From CALKZN01 sp964633815 (GTDB lineage: Bacteria; Pseudomonadota; Gammaproteobacteria; Arenicellales; Arenicellaceae), in contig CAZWHW010000039.1 of assembly GCA_964633815.1 (NCBI GenBank), forward strand, positions 1 through 11,705: a stretch of DNA of 11,705 nucleotides. Reading direction: 5' to 3'. Below the pieces are notes generated by a model. The model worked only from the letters and a program-made list of their open reading frames with translations, was not told where the DNA came from and searched no databases. This document shows, in pieces, positions 1 through 6,990 of this stretch. Made by a program: the position numbers and the translations under genes. The number at the start of each line of letters is the position of its first letter. The stretch's first letter is position 1.

Positions 1-78
1 CATTGCCTTCATATTTTCTTAATAAACAATAAATAACAATAACTTAAAGCACTGTTTAAACAAAAAAATAATTGCAAA

Positions 79-1356
79 ATGACAACATTTTCTCGCTTCG
101 GACAAAAATTTACTAAAGACTCTGGCATCTTGCAATTGATGGCAGATCTAGGCAAAGCTAATCATTCGGACAATTCTAATATTTGCATGCTTGGCGGTGG
201 CAATCCTGCATCTATTCCAGCAGCTGAAGCAATCTTTCAAGAAGAAATGACCACCATGCTTGCGAATCAAACTTTGTTTGATCAAATGCTAGGTAATTAT
301 GATGGCCCCCAAGGTTCAGGTATTTTTATTGCATCATTGATTAAACTGCTTAATGAACGTTATAACTGGGGATTAAATGAAGATAATATTTGTCTAACAA
401 ATGGTAGCCAAACGAGCTTTTTTAATTTATTTAATCTACTTGCTGGTGATATGAATGATGGCAGTCATAAACAAATTTTATTGCCATTAGCGCCTGAATA
501 TATAGGCTATTTTGATCAAGGCATTAGTCATGATATGTTCATTGCGCAGCGCCCTGTTATTGAAGATATCTCGGATTTTCAGTTTAAGTATAAAATTGAT
601 TTCCCTGCACTTGAAAAACAACTTAGCGACAATCCACATATTGCCGCAATTTGTGCCTCTAGACCGACTAATCCAACCGGCAATGTTCTGACCGATAATG
701 AAATAAAGAAGCTTGATGCATTAACTCAAGCTTATGGCATACCTTTAATCATTGATAATGCGTATGGCTTTCCGTTCCCTGGTGCTATTTATGTTGATGT
801 AAACCCACACTGGCATGACAATATTATCCTAACCATGTCTTTATCCAAGCTTGGATTGCCCGGCACCAGAACGGGTATCGTGATTGCAAATAAGCAAATC
901 ATAAAAGCTATGAGCTCAATTAATGCTATAACCGCACTAGCTCCAAACAGCATTGGCGCTTGTTTAGTAAATCGCTTAATCAATTCAGGGGAAGCGATGC
1001 AATTAAGAGAAAATGTCATTCGTCCTTTTTATAAGGAAAAATCTATATTTGCAGCGAGTCTAGCTGAAAATTTATTTGCGGATATCCCTGTTAAAATTCA
1101 TAAACCTGAAGGTGCTTTCTTTTTATGGTTATGGTGTAAAAAATTACCAATAAGCACAACCGAACTTTATCGAAGACTTGCTGCAAGAGATGTTTACGTT
1201 ATTCCAAGTGAATATTTTTTTCCTAACAAAGAACCTGACTGGAAACATCAAACAGAATGTTTACGCGTTACTTTCACTCAAAATAATGATGTACTGGAAC
1301 ATGGCTTTCGCATTATTTCTGAAGAACTCCAAAAAGCGTATAGTAAAAAAGCTTAA
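79..1356 (+). CDS. avtA: Valine--pyruvate aminotransferase AvtA
   Basis: This cytoplasmic PLP enzyme exchanges the amino group between L-valine and pyruvate, giving 2-oxoisovalerate and L-alanine, and so links branched-chain amino acid and alanine metabolism. The 425-residue protein has fold type I aminotransferase landmarks: a glycine-rich GGGNPA near residues 39-44, RPTNPTGN at 195-202, DNAYG at 226-230 (PLP-contacting Asp and Tyr), SLSKLGLPGTRTG with the probable Schiff-base lysine K257, and LRVTF with the substrate-carboxylate arginine R396. The N-terminal FSRFGQKFTKDSGI and the overall length match the AvtA family and separate it from generic aspartate aminotransferases. The ATG has no obvious Shine-Dalgarno sequence, as for most starts here. 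The gene stands alone, convergent with the membrane-protein gene to its right, and its stop codon lies inside a terminator stem. The family call is firm; substrate specificity is inferred from family. Confidence 0.93.
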   Translation: MTTFSRFGQKFTKDSGILQLMADLGKANHSDNSNICMLGGGNPASIPAAEAIFQEEMTTMLANQTLFDQMLGNYDGPQGSGIFIASLIKLLNERYNWGLNEDNICLTNGSQTSFFNLFNLLAGDMNDGSHKQILLPLAPEYIGYFDQGISHDMFIAQRPVIEDISDFQFKYKIDFPALEKQLSDNPHIAAICASRPTNPTGNVLTDNEIKKLDALTQAYGIPLIIDNAYGFPFPGAIYVDVNPHWHDNIILTMSLSKLGLPGTRTGIVIANKQIIKAMSSINAITALAPNSIGACLVNRLINSGEAMQLRENVIRPFYKEKSIFAASLAENLFADIPVKIHKPEGAFFLWLWCKKLPISTTELYRRLAARDVYVIPSEYFFPNKEPDWKHQTECLRVTFTQNNDVLEHGFRIISEELQKAYSKKA

Positions 1357-1386
1357 ACACTAAAAGTGTTTAAGCTTTCTTTTTTC
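1347..1386. terminator. Bidirectional rho-independent terminator between avtA and the convergent membrane gene
   Basis: A perfect 13-bp stem pairs 1348-1360 with 1366-1378 around a short A-rich loop. A run of six T follows on the plus strand (1380-1385). The A run at 1345-1350 gives a U tract on the minus strand, so the hairpin can stop transcripts from both sides. The left arm contains the avtA stop codon (1354-1356), so the terminator begins inside the coding sequence. On the minus strand it lies about 40 bases past the end of the membrane-protein gene. Confidence 0.9.
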
Positions 1387-1415
1387 TTATCAAATTACCT
1401 ATAGATGATTAGTGA

Positions 1416-2015
1416 TTAAGCAATTACTGGTTGCATTTGAATTTTCGAATTTATTGGCTTAATCAACAGAAGAATAATAATCAATGTACCAGCTAAAGCG
1501 AACAGGTAAACCTTCAATATAGAAAACCCAGAAACAGTGAAATTCAAAGATTGAGAAACACCTAATACAACAGGAAAAATCCAAGAAAAGAATGAAATCA
1601 CACCCATAAACAGCGCATGAGCTAGTTTACCCACAGACAAAACTTCTTGCAGCGTTGACCCAACACATTGCTCAATCAATGGAAGTAAGTCACGATGAAT
1701 AAAATAGCCATTAATCGTTAATATAATAACAATCGCAACCTTTGCCCACACTTTTTGGTTACTCAACAGTTCAGGCGTATAAAGAAAATAATACAATAAA
1801 AATAATAAGCCTGAGAACCATAAAATAGCTAAACCAATTGATACAAAATTAGCGATAAACTTTATTACTGTAAAATTTTCCCTACTAATAGTTGAAAATT
1901 TCAAGTGCTTCAAAATAAACGCTTCTAATATCCAAGCACCACCAATACCAATTGCCAGACCTGATAAGTGAATAAACATAATGAATGATTTTAGATTCAT
2001 TAAATATGATTCCAT
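1416..2015 (-). CDS. Predicted five-helix integral membrane protein of unknown function
   Basis: I do not recognise this 199-residue protein. Hydrophobic stretches near residues 11-33, 52-77, 90-108, 130-152 and 160-185 predict five membrane helices with short connecting loops and a basic C-terminal tail. Histidines lie in or beside helices (H16 in FIHLSGLAIGIGGAW, H107 in YFIHRDLLP, H133 in KLAHALF). Such a pattern occurs in small membrane proteins that bind haem or copper, but no ligand can be assigned from sequence alone. The ATG at 2015 is chosen because AAGAGGAGA (2021-2029) is a strong Shine-Dalgarno sequence at proper spacing; a second in-frame Met at residue 6 has no comparable site. 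The gene is transcribed in the same direction as pdxJ but lies 244 bases beyond it and has its own promoter-like sequence and palindrome. It converges with avtA. It is surely a gene; its function is unknown. Confidence 0.85.
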   Translation of the reverse strand: MESYLMNLKSFIMFIHLSGLAIGIGGAWILEAFILKHLKFSTISRENFTVIKFIANFVSIGLAILWFSGLLFLLYYFLYTPELLSNQKVWAKVAIVIILTINGYFIHRDLLPLIEQCVGSTLQEVLSVGKLAHALFMGVISFFSWIFPVVLGVSQSLNFTVSGFSILKVYLFALAGTLIIILLLIKPINSKIQMQPVIA

Positions 2016-2020
2016 CGAAT

Positions 2021-2029
2021 TCTCCTCTT
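2021..2029 (-). promoter_or_regulatory. Strong ribosome binding site for the membrane-protein gene
   Basis: On the minus strand the sequence AAGAGGAGA precedes the ATG at 2015 by about five bases. Most other starts in the window lack a recognisable Shine-Dalgarno match, so this site decides the start and suggests efficient translation once the gene is transcribed. Confidence 0.8.
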
Positions 2030-2047
2030 TTAAAATTACAAATGAAA

Positions 2048-2063
2048 CTGCTTACGTAAGCAG
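2048..2063. promoter_or_regulatory. Perfect 16-bp palindrome, candidate operator
   Basis: CTGCTTACGTAAGCAG is its own reverse complement. It lies 33 bases upstream of the membrane-protein start codon and just after a promoter-like pair on the minus strand, so it would cover the transcription start. Uninterrupted dyads with a TTACGTAA-type core at this position are typical repressor operators, for example of TetR-type dimers. No regulator gene is in the window, so the cognate protein is unknown. A hairpin role is less likely because there is no T tract. Confidence 0.5.
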
Positions 2064-2070
2064 AGAGAAG

Positions 2071-2100
2071 ATTCTATGCATCTAAAACCAGTGATGTTGA
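2071..2100 (-). promoter_or_regulatory. Candidate sigma-70 promoter of the membrane-protein gene
   Basis: On the minus strand a TCAACA -35 element (2095-2100) and a TAGAAT -10 element (2071-2076) are separated by 18 bases. The start point would fall near 2064, at the edge of the 16-bp palindrome. The -10 matches consensus at five of six positions and the -35 at four of six. The AT-rich background makes such matches common, so support comes mainly from the spacing relative to the palindrome and the strong ribosome binding site. Confidence 0.4.
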
Positions 2101-2259
2101 GTGCTGTCTAAGATGTCATGCAGTTGCTAATTTTTGTAATATTTAATAGTACAATTTTTACAACAGATATTTAAATAAAACCTTTTTATATCAAATATTT
2201 ATTAATGCATCTGCTATTTATCCTTATGTTAAAGAAAAATAACTAAAACTTAGAATAAG

Positions 2260-2985
2260 CTATATTTTTATTTTGCTTTTTATTTCTATAACGGCATTTT
2301 CCAAACCAATAAAAACTGCCCTAGCAATAATTGCATGACCTATGTTCAAGCAATTCATAAAAGGCAATTGAGCAATTTTTGTTGTATTTTCTACTGTTAA
2401 TCCATGCCCCGCATTGACAACTAATCCTTTTGAATGTGCGAATTTAGCAGCTGATGACAACCTTGTCAGTTCTTGCTTAAACTCATCTGAGCCCGCTTCT
2501 AACTCTGCATAAAGACCTGTATGCAATTCAACAATATCAGCGCCACAAGCAACGCTTGCTTTAATCTGTTCTTTATCTGGATCAATAAATAACGACACTA
2601 ATATGCCCGCCTGCTTCAATTTAGCAATATAGATAGTGAGATATACTTGTTGTGAAACTACATCCAACCCTCCTTCCGTTGTCAATTCTTCTCTCTTCTC
2701 AGGCACAATACAAACCTCTTTGGGCTGATTCTGTATTGCAATCGCTAACATTTCATCCGTTGCCGCCATCTCGAGATTAATCGGCAAGATTTGCGCACGA
2801 CAAATACGCTGTACATCACGATCAATAATATGTCGACGATCCTCACGCAAGTGAATGGTAATTCCATCCGCACCAGCATCGGCAACAAGCTGGGCTGCGT
2901 CAAACGGATCAGGATATGTTGTTCCTCTTGCGTTTCTTAATGTCGCTACATGATCGATATTAACGCCTAAAAGTATTTTAGCCAT
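2260..2985 (-). CDS. pdxJ: Pyridoxine 5'-phosphate synthase PdxJ
   Basis: PdxJ closes the pyridine ring of vitamin B6 in the DXP-dependent pathway, condensing 3-amino-2-oxopropyl phosphate with 1-deoxy-D-xylulose 5-phosphate to give pyridoxine 5'-phosphate in the cytoplasm. The 241-residue length fits the family's TIM-barrel. Diagnostic segments are VNIDHVATLRNARG near 8-21, HLREDRRHI at 45-53 including catalytic-type H45, LEMA with E72, VPEKREELTTEGGLD at 94-108, and NAGHGL with H194. The start follows an in-frame stop just upstream, so no longer protein is possible; no clear Shine-Dalgarno is seen. It is the last gene of the lepA-to-pdxJ cluster, as commonly found, but is separated from recO by a repeat array and an assembly gap, so cotranscription is uncertain. 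acpS, often found after pdxJ, is absent here. AvtA in the same window uses the PLP end product. Confidence 0.97.
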   Translation of the reverse strand: MAKILLGVNIDHVATLRNARGTTYPDPFDAAQLVADAGADGITIHLREDRRHIIDRDVQRICRAQILPINLEMAATDEMLAIAIQNQPKEVCIVPEKREELTTEGGLDVVSQQVYLTIYIAKLKQAGILVSLFIDPDKEQIKASVACGADIVELHTGLYAELEAGSDEFKQELTRLSSAAKFAHSKGLVVNAGHGLTVENTTKIAQLPFMNCLNIGHAIIARAVFIGLENAVIEIKSKIKI

Positions 2986-3000
2986 GGTAATAATTTAAAT

Positions 3001-3156
3001 TAATAGTAATTGACTTAATAGTAATTGACTTAGTAGTNNNNNNNNNNNNNNNNNNNNNNNNNNNNNNNNNNNNNNNNNNNNNNNNNNNNNNNNNNNNNNN
3101 NNNNNNNNNNNNNNNNNNNNNNNNNNNNNNNNNNNNNTAGTAATTGACTTAGTAGT
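3001..3156. repeat. 15-bp tandem repeat array interrupted by an assembly gap
   Basis: The unit TARTAGTAATTGACT appears as two exact A-variant copies (3001-3015, 3016-3030). Seven bases of a G variant then run into the gap. On the far side 12 bases of a unit (3138-3149) and another TAGTAGT (3150-3156) emerge in the same orientation. Both gap edges therefore lie inside the same array, which is probably longer than shown. The array starts 16 bases upstream of the pdxJ ATG, within what would be its leader. Confidence 0.85.
3038..3137. other. Assembly gap of exactly 100 N
   Basis: The run of Ns is exactly 100 long, a conventional placeholder for a gap of unknown size. It is flanked on both sides by the 15-bp repeat, so the gap most likely reflects a collapsed or unspanned tandem array. 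The real distance between recO and pdxJ is unknown, and extra sequence could be missing. Confidence 0.95.
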
Positions 3157-3261
3157 GATCGATCTAACCGCGGTTATATTAGTGATTTACATTAACAATT
3201 ATATAAATTCGAGCAATAAGTTTATACAACAAAACATATGCATTGAAAGAAAACCCAACGG

Positions 3262-4008
3262 TTAAGAAATATACAGTAAACGGCGACTATAAATTATTTT
3301 TCCGTCTAACAAAGTTTGTAATACATATCTCATAAATTGCTTTGCTTGTTGCATAATTTGTTCACTTGGATACTGATTTCTATCAATACAATGCAGCACC
3401 ATGCCTGACACAATTAGCGGTGACGATGCCGTTGAAGATGCTGTCTTATGTATATCGCTGCGATACACTTCGGGTCCACGCTCTGGAACATAGCGATACA
3501 CCAACTCAGGGTTAATTAACTCGCCTTGATCAACGTCACGATCAAGAATAAGCCCATAACCAATTTCTGTTAGTAACTTTTTCTCAAACAATCTTAATGC
3601 TAACTCCCGCTCTTTGTTTTTCAAAGAACAGTCATTGAGTGTTTGCATAAGCTCTGAATATGCGACATATAATTCAGGATGAGGGTCACGGCGTTGTAAT
3701 AATTTAAAAATTAGCTCATTGATATAAAAACCACAAACACGTGATTTATAATCAAAATATAATAAGTTTTTTCCCTGTTCAACACTCGATAAAATAGGCA
3801 ACTCTCCCTTGCCAATCCAATTTAACAGCAACGGTTGAAATGGCTGCAAAATACCACGTTTATGATTTTTAGGGTTACGCGCACCTTTAGACAATAAACC
3901 CAAACGTCCATAGTCATGAGAAAACACTTCGACTATCAAGCTAGTCTCAGTATACGGCCGAGTATGAACAATAAAAGCAGACTGCTGATTAACTCGCTTA
4001 GCTGACAT
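3262..4008 (-). CDS. recO: DNA repair protein RecO
   Basis: RecO acts in RecFOR recombination repair, helping RecR load RecA on SSB-coated single-stranded DNA at gaps and annealing complementary strands. The 248-residue protein has the family's N-terminal OB-fold: AFIVHTRPYTETSLIVEVFS near 11-30, then YGRLGLLSKGARNPKN at 33-48, RGILQPFQPLLL at 51-62 and the GKGELPIL strand at 67-73. A helical region follows (FYINELIFKLL, 94-104; RLFEKKLLTEIGYGL, 139-153). The four-cysteine zinc site found in many bacterial RecO proteins is absent, as in other gammaproteobacterial members. It ends with RRLLYIS. It lies 64 bases after era, same strand, in the conserved rnc-era-recO-pdxJ order. The start MSAKRVNQQ is typical; the ribosome binding site is weak. 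Confidence 0.95.
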   Translation of the reverse strand: MSAKRVNQQSAFIVHTRPYTETSLIVEVFSHDYGRLGLLSKGARNPKNHKRGILQPFQPLLLNWIGKGELPILSSVEQGKNLLYFDYKSRVCGFYINELIFKLLQRRDPHPELYVAYSELMQTLNDCSLKNKERELALRLFEKKLLTEIGYGLILDRDVDQGELINPELVYRYVPERGPEVYRSDIHKTASSTASSPLIVSGMVLHCIDRNQYPSEQIMQQAKQFMRYVLQTLLDGKIIYSRRLLYIS

Positions 4009-4072
4009 CTCACTCTGCTATCAAAGTATTTAGTTGAATTTAAAGCAAACTTTGAACAAATTAGTCATGTCT

Positions 4073-4987
4073 TTAAAAAACTTCGTCATAACCAAGTAAC
4101 GACAAATCCCGTTGTGAATCAGACCAGCCTTTGCGCACTTTCACAAATAGCTCCAAATGGACTTTCTCACCAAGCAATTGATTAATTTGTTTTCTTGCTC
4201 CCGCACCAATAGTTTTAAGCTTTTCTCCTTGTTTACCAATAACTATACCTTTGTGATTATCACGATCAACCCAAATATCAGCAGCAATGTGCATCCGCTC
4301 ATCTTCAAGTCGTTGCATGCTTTGCAATTCCACCGCAGTTGCATAGGGTAATTCATCACCTAACAGACGAAACAACTGCTCTCGAACCAATTCAGTAACC
4401 AAAAACTGCATACTACGATCTGTGATTTGATCCTTATCAAAACCTGCTCTTTCTATGGGTAACTGATCAGTAATCACATCTAATAAATGTTCAACATTAT
4501 CCCCTTTTAATGCAGAAACTGGCACTACACCTAAGCAATCAATTTTCTCGTTAATTGCAGCTATCGCGGGCAAGACATCATTTTTACTATCTAGCTTATC
4601 CAGTTTATTCAAGACAACAATAACTGGCACATTACTTGATTGTATTGCTCTAAGCGGCACTTCGTCTTTTTCTGTCCAACCATCTGCACCCAACATGAAA
4701 ACAGCTAAATCAACCCCTTCAAGACTATTTACAGCAGTTTTATTAATCACTTGGTTAATGCGTTTTCGTTGCGCTTTCTTATCAACAGAATGTATCCCTG
4801 GAGTATCCACAAATACTATCTGACGATGTTCATCATTATGAATTCCGAGCAGTCTATGTCGTGTAGTTTGTGGACGGTGTGAGGTGATGCTTATTTTTTT
4901 ACCAACTAAACGATTTAATAAAGTTGATTTACCTATATTCGGTCTACCCAACAAGGTAACAAAACCAAAATGATGCTCTGCTGACAT
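4073..4987 (-). CDS. era: GTPase Era
   Basis: Era is an essential GTPase that binds the 3' end of 16S rRNA and assists 30S subunit assembly, and it has been tied to cell-cycle control. The 304-residue length is normal. GTPase motifs are G1 GRPNIGKS (14-21), a G2-region threonine in HRPQTTRHR (37-45), G3 DTPG (61-64), G4 NKLD (127-130) and G5 SAL (158-160). The C-terminal KH domain shows the GxxG-type segment VIGKQGEKLKTIG (249-261) for rRNA binding. The gene starts eight bases after the rnc stop codon with no clear Shine-Dalgarno, which suggests translational coupling to rnc. All key residues are present. Confidence 0.98.
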   Translation of the reverse strand: MSAEHHFGFVTLLGRPNIGKSTLLNRLVGKKISITSHRPQTTRHRLLGIHNDEHRQIVFVDTPGIHSVDKKAQRKRINQVINKTAVNSLEGVDLAVFMLGADGWTEKDEVPLRAIQSSNVPVIVVLNKLDKLDSKNDVLPAIAAINEKIDCLGVVPVSALKGDNVEHLLDVITDQLPIERAGFDKDQITDRSMQFLVTELVREQLFRLLGDELPYATAVELQSMQRLEDERMHIAADIWVDRDNHKGIVIGKQGEKLKTIGAGARKQINQLLGEKVHLELFVKVRKGWSDSQRDLSLLGYDEVF

Positions 4988-4995
4988 AATAATAG

Positions 4996-5691
4996 TTATT
5001 TATTTTTTTTACTGATTAAATAATCAATAGCTAGAGCTGCGGCAGTTTGTTCTGCTTCTTTTCGGTTAGTTCCAGAAGCAAAAAACTCTATATCTAAAGA
5101 AGGTAAATAGCATTTAACATCAAATGTTTGTTGGTGCGCTTCTCCCTGAGTGTCAACAACCTCATAAGCAGGCAATTCATAACCACGCTTTTGTAAAAAT
5201 TCTTGAAGTTGACTCTTATTATCTTTATAGCCACTATTGGGTTTTAAATTTTCGAATTTAGTGGTGAAAAATTTTTGAATAAAATTAATACTCTTAGAAT
5301 AAGCAGCTTCTCGACGCGAATCCATATAAATAGCACCAATAATACCTTCGATCGCATCAGACAAAATCGAATCACGATTAAAGCCACCACTTTTACGTTC
5401 TCCTTCACCCAAGATTAAATAATCACCCAAACCAATTTCTCGAGCAATCTCAGCCAATGATTCTTTACAAACCAACGAAGCCCTCATGCGGCTTAATCGC
5501 CCTTCGCCTAAATCAGGAAATTTATCGTATAAAAACCCTGAAACTACAAAGCTTAAAATACTATCACCTAAGAACTCTAAACGTTCATAATTAACTTTAT
5601 TCTTACTACGGTGAGTTAAGGCTTGTTTCAATAAATTCTTATTATTGAACTGATAACCAATAAGTTCTGAAAGCGAGTCAAGCTTATCCAT
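4996..5691 (-). CDS. rnc: Ribonuclease III
   Basis: RNase III cuts double-stranded RNA, releasing 16S and 23S precursors from the rRNA transcript and processing mRNAs and antisense duplexes. The 231-residue protein has the usual two parts. The N-terminal endonuclease domain carries the signature YERLEFLGDS (35-44) with metal ligands E39 and D43, and SDAIEG (111-116) with D112 and E115. A double-stranded RNA-binding domain covers about 155-226, with KSQLQEFLQKRG and the GTNRKEAEQTAAALAI helix. All four catalytic acids are present, matching E. coli positions 41, 45, 114 and 117 with an offset of two. It follows the DUF4845 gene by 21 bases and precedes era by eight. No leader hairpin of the kind used for rnc autoregulation in E. 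coli is apparent next to the start. Confidence 0.98.
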   Translation of the reverse strand: MDKLDSLSELIGYQFNNKNLLKQALTHRSKNKVNYERLEFLGDSILSFVVSGFLYDKFPDLGEGRLSRMRASLVCKESLAEIAREIGLGDYLILGEGERKSGGFNRDSILSDAIEGIIGAIYMDSRREAAYSKSINFIQKFFTTKFENLKPNSGYKDNKSQLQEFLQKRGYELPAYEVVDTQGEAHQQTFDVKCYLPSLDIEFFASGTNRKEAEQTAAALAIDYLISKKNK

Positions 5692-5712
5692 GAAAACGAA
5701 TTAACGACAAAA

Positions 5713-6111
5713 CTATTTGATCTCTTTGTGATCAAAATCTAAATGCATACCGATATTATAAAACAAGGGTATATCTTTTCGATACTTAATCGTGACTTCA
5801 GTGCCTTCCTTAGTTTTTTTGATGTCGATAGACTCATTTATATCAGGCCCGTTATAAATACCGTCAATATTCAGCTTCTGATCGATTTTAGATACGATGG
5901 TTCTCTTTCGAAGTTCAGGGAGTGGCACACCTTTTACAGCGTTTTGCAAAGCTGTGCCTATCGCCTTATCCGAGGTATAAACTGGCACTAACAACACTAT
6001 AATATATATTGCGAAAACTATAACGCCGCCTGTGAACAGAAGGCTCCAAAAAGTGAAGCCTGATTGAGATTTAAACTTAATTGGAATAGTTTTTTGTTTG
6101 TTCATATTCAT
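5713..6111 (-). CDS. DUF4845-type small membrane-anchored protein
   Basis: This 132-residue protein lies between lepB and rnc, the place where DUF4845 proteins occur in many non-enteric gammaproteobacteria; their function is unknown. A basic N-terminus (KQKTIPIKFKSQ) is followed by SGFTF and one hydrophobic helix at about 20-45. A soluble domain follows with LQNAVKGVPLPELRKR (55-70) and an alternating strand-like C-terminus (GTEVTIKYRKDIPLF). The KSQSGFTF segment resembles a type IV prepilin cleavage region, but the glutamate usually at mature position five is missing, so true pilin status is doubtful. Two in-frame ATGs lie six bases apart (6111 and 6105). The second sits at better spacing from the AGAGA upstream, giving 130 residues. 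The gene starts 12 bases after lepB and is likely cotranscribed and coupled with it. The family call rests on context plus topology. Confidence 0.82.
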   Translation of the reverse strand: MNMNKQKTIPIKFKSQSGFTFWSLLFTGGVIVFAIYIIVLLVPVYTSDKAIGTALQNAVKGVPLPELRKRTIVSKIDQKLNIDGIYNGPDINESIDIKKTKEGTEVTIKYRKDIPLFYNIGMHLDFDHKEIK

Positions 6112-6123
6112 TCTCTTTTGTTG

Positions 6124-6903
6124 TTATTTATAAAACGATTCCCCAATTCTAGAAAAATTAAAACCACTGCCTGTTACGCTATCATAATGGAACCAGATAA
6201 AAAATGCTTTACCCACAATATTTTCTTCAGGCACAAATCCCCATGAGCGACTATCAGCACTGTGATCTCGATTATCACCCATCGCAAAATAATGTCCTTC
6301 AGGTACTATCCACTCACCAGGAAAATCCGAACGGTTAGGGTTAATAAACACATCATGCTGTACGCCGTTAATTAGTTCGGCTGTATATTGATAAACTTTA
6401 TGCGATGATTTATCAGCATCTTTGAATTCAGCATTATTAGGCTCAGTAAATAGCACTTTTTGATCGTTAATATAAAGTTCCTTACCCGCATATTTAATCA
6501 CATCACCTGGCAAGCCCATCACTCTCTTAATATAATTTAAATTAGGGTCCTTAGGATAGCGAAATACAAATACATCGCCTCGTTCTGGATCGTTGATTGA
6601 AATTATTTTTTTATTAATGATCGGAAGTCGGACACCATAAGTTGACTTGCTAACCAATAAGAAATCACCAATTTCCAATGTTGGATACATTGAACTCGAA
6701 GGAATTCGAAACGGTTCAATAATGAATGACCGCAAAATGAAAACGAATAAAAATACAGGCAATAATGATCGTGAATAATCAACATACCATGGCTCAGGTG
6801 TAGGATTTTTTTTATCAAACCGTTTGTCAAATACAAAACGGTTCACAAAAAGAACTAAACCCGAAATAACTAAAAGACCAAACAAGATTTTTTCAAACAA
6901 CAT
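6124..6903 (-). CDS. lepB: Signal peptidase I LepB
   Basis: LepB is the inner-membrane serine-lysine protease that removes signal peptides from Sec- and Tat-exported proteins. The 259-residue protein has two N-terminal membrane helices (about 4-22 and 46-62) joined by a charged loop, then the periplasmic S26 catalytic domain. Visible boxes are FRIPSSSMYPTL (65-76) with nucleophile S71, GDFLLVSKSTYG (79-90), YIKRVMGLPGD (124-134) with general base K126, and GDNRDHSADSRSWGFV (209-224). It is shorter than the E. coli enzyme (324 residues) but normal for this group. AAGGAAA lies about six bases before the ATG. It follows lepA by 87 bases and leads directly into DUF4845 and rnc, so it may begin a sub-operon. 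Confidence 0.97.
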   Translation of the reverse strand: MLFEKILFGLLVISGLVLFVNRFVFDKRFDKKNPTPEPWYVDYSRSLLPVFLFVFILRSFIIEPFRIPSSSMYPTLEIGDFLLVSKSTYGVRLPIINKKIISINDPERGDVFVFRYPKDPNLNYIKRVMGLPGDVIKYAGKELYINDQKVLFTEPNNAEFKDADKSSHKVYQYTAELINGVQHDVFINPNRSDFPGEWIVPEGHYFAMGDNRDHSADSRSWGFVPEENIVGKAFFIWFHYDSVTGSGFNFSRIGESFYK

Positions 6904-6990
6904 AAATTTCCTTAAATAGAATTATCAAATAATCCTAAAATTACATATAAAAACCAATTTTGCAGCAACTCAAAATTTAATTAAAGATGA

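Noticed and set aside
1..12. Two in-frame minus-strand ATGs (MKAM) at the left edge, a possible divergent gene
   Set aside because: Only four codons are visible, so no coding evidence can be judged.
789..1019. An antisense open frame of 76 codons inside avtA
   Set aside because: It is opposite a well-conserved gene, resembles no family and has no ribosome binding site. The same holds for the short antisense frames within era, DUF4845, lepB, lepA and nadB.
2167..2198. AT-rich imperfect hairpin downstream of pdxJ, considered as its terminator
   Set aside because: The stem is broken and almost purely A-T, and no T tract follows on the minus strand. pdxJ termination is therefore unresolved.
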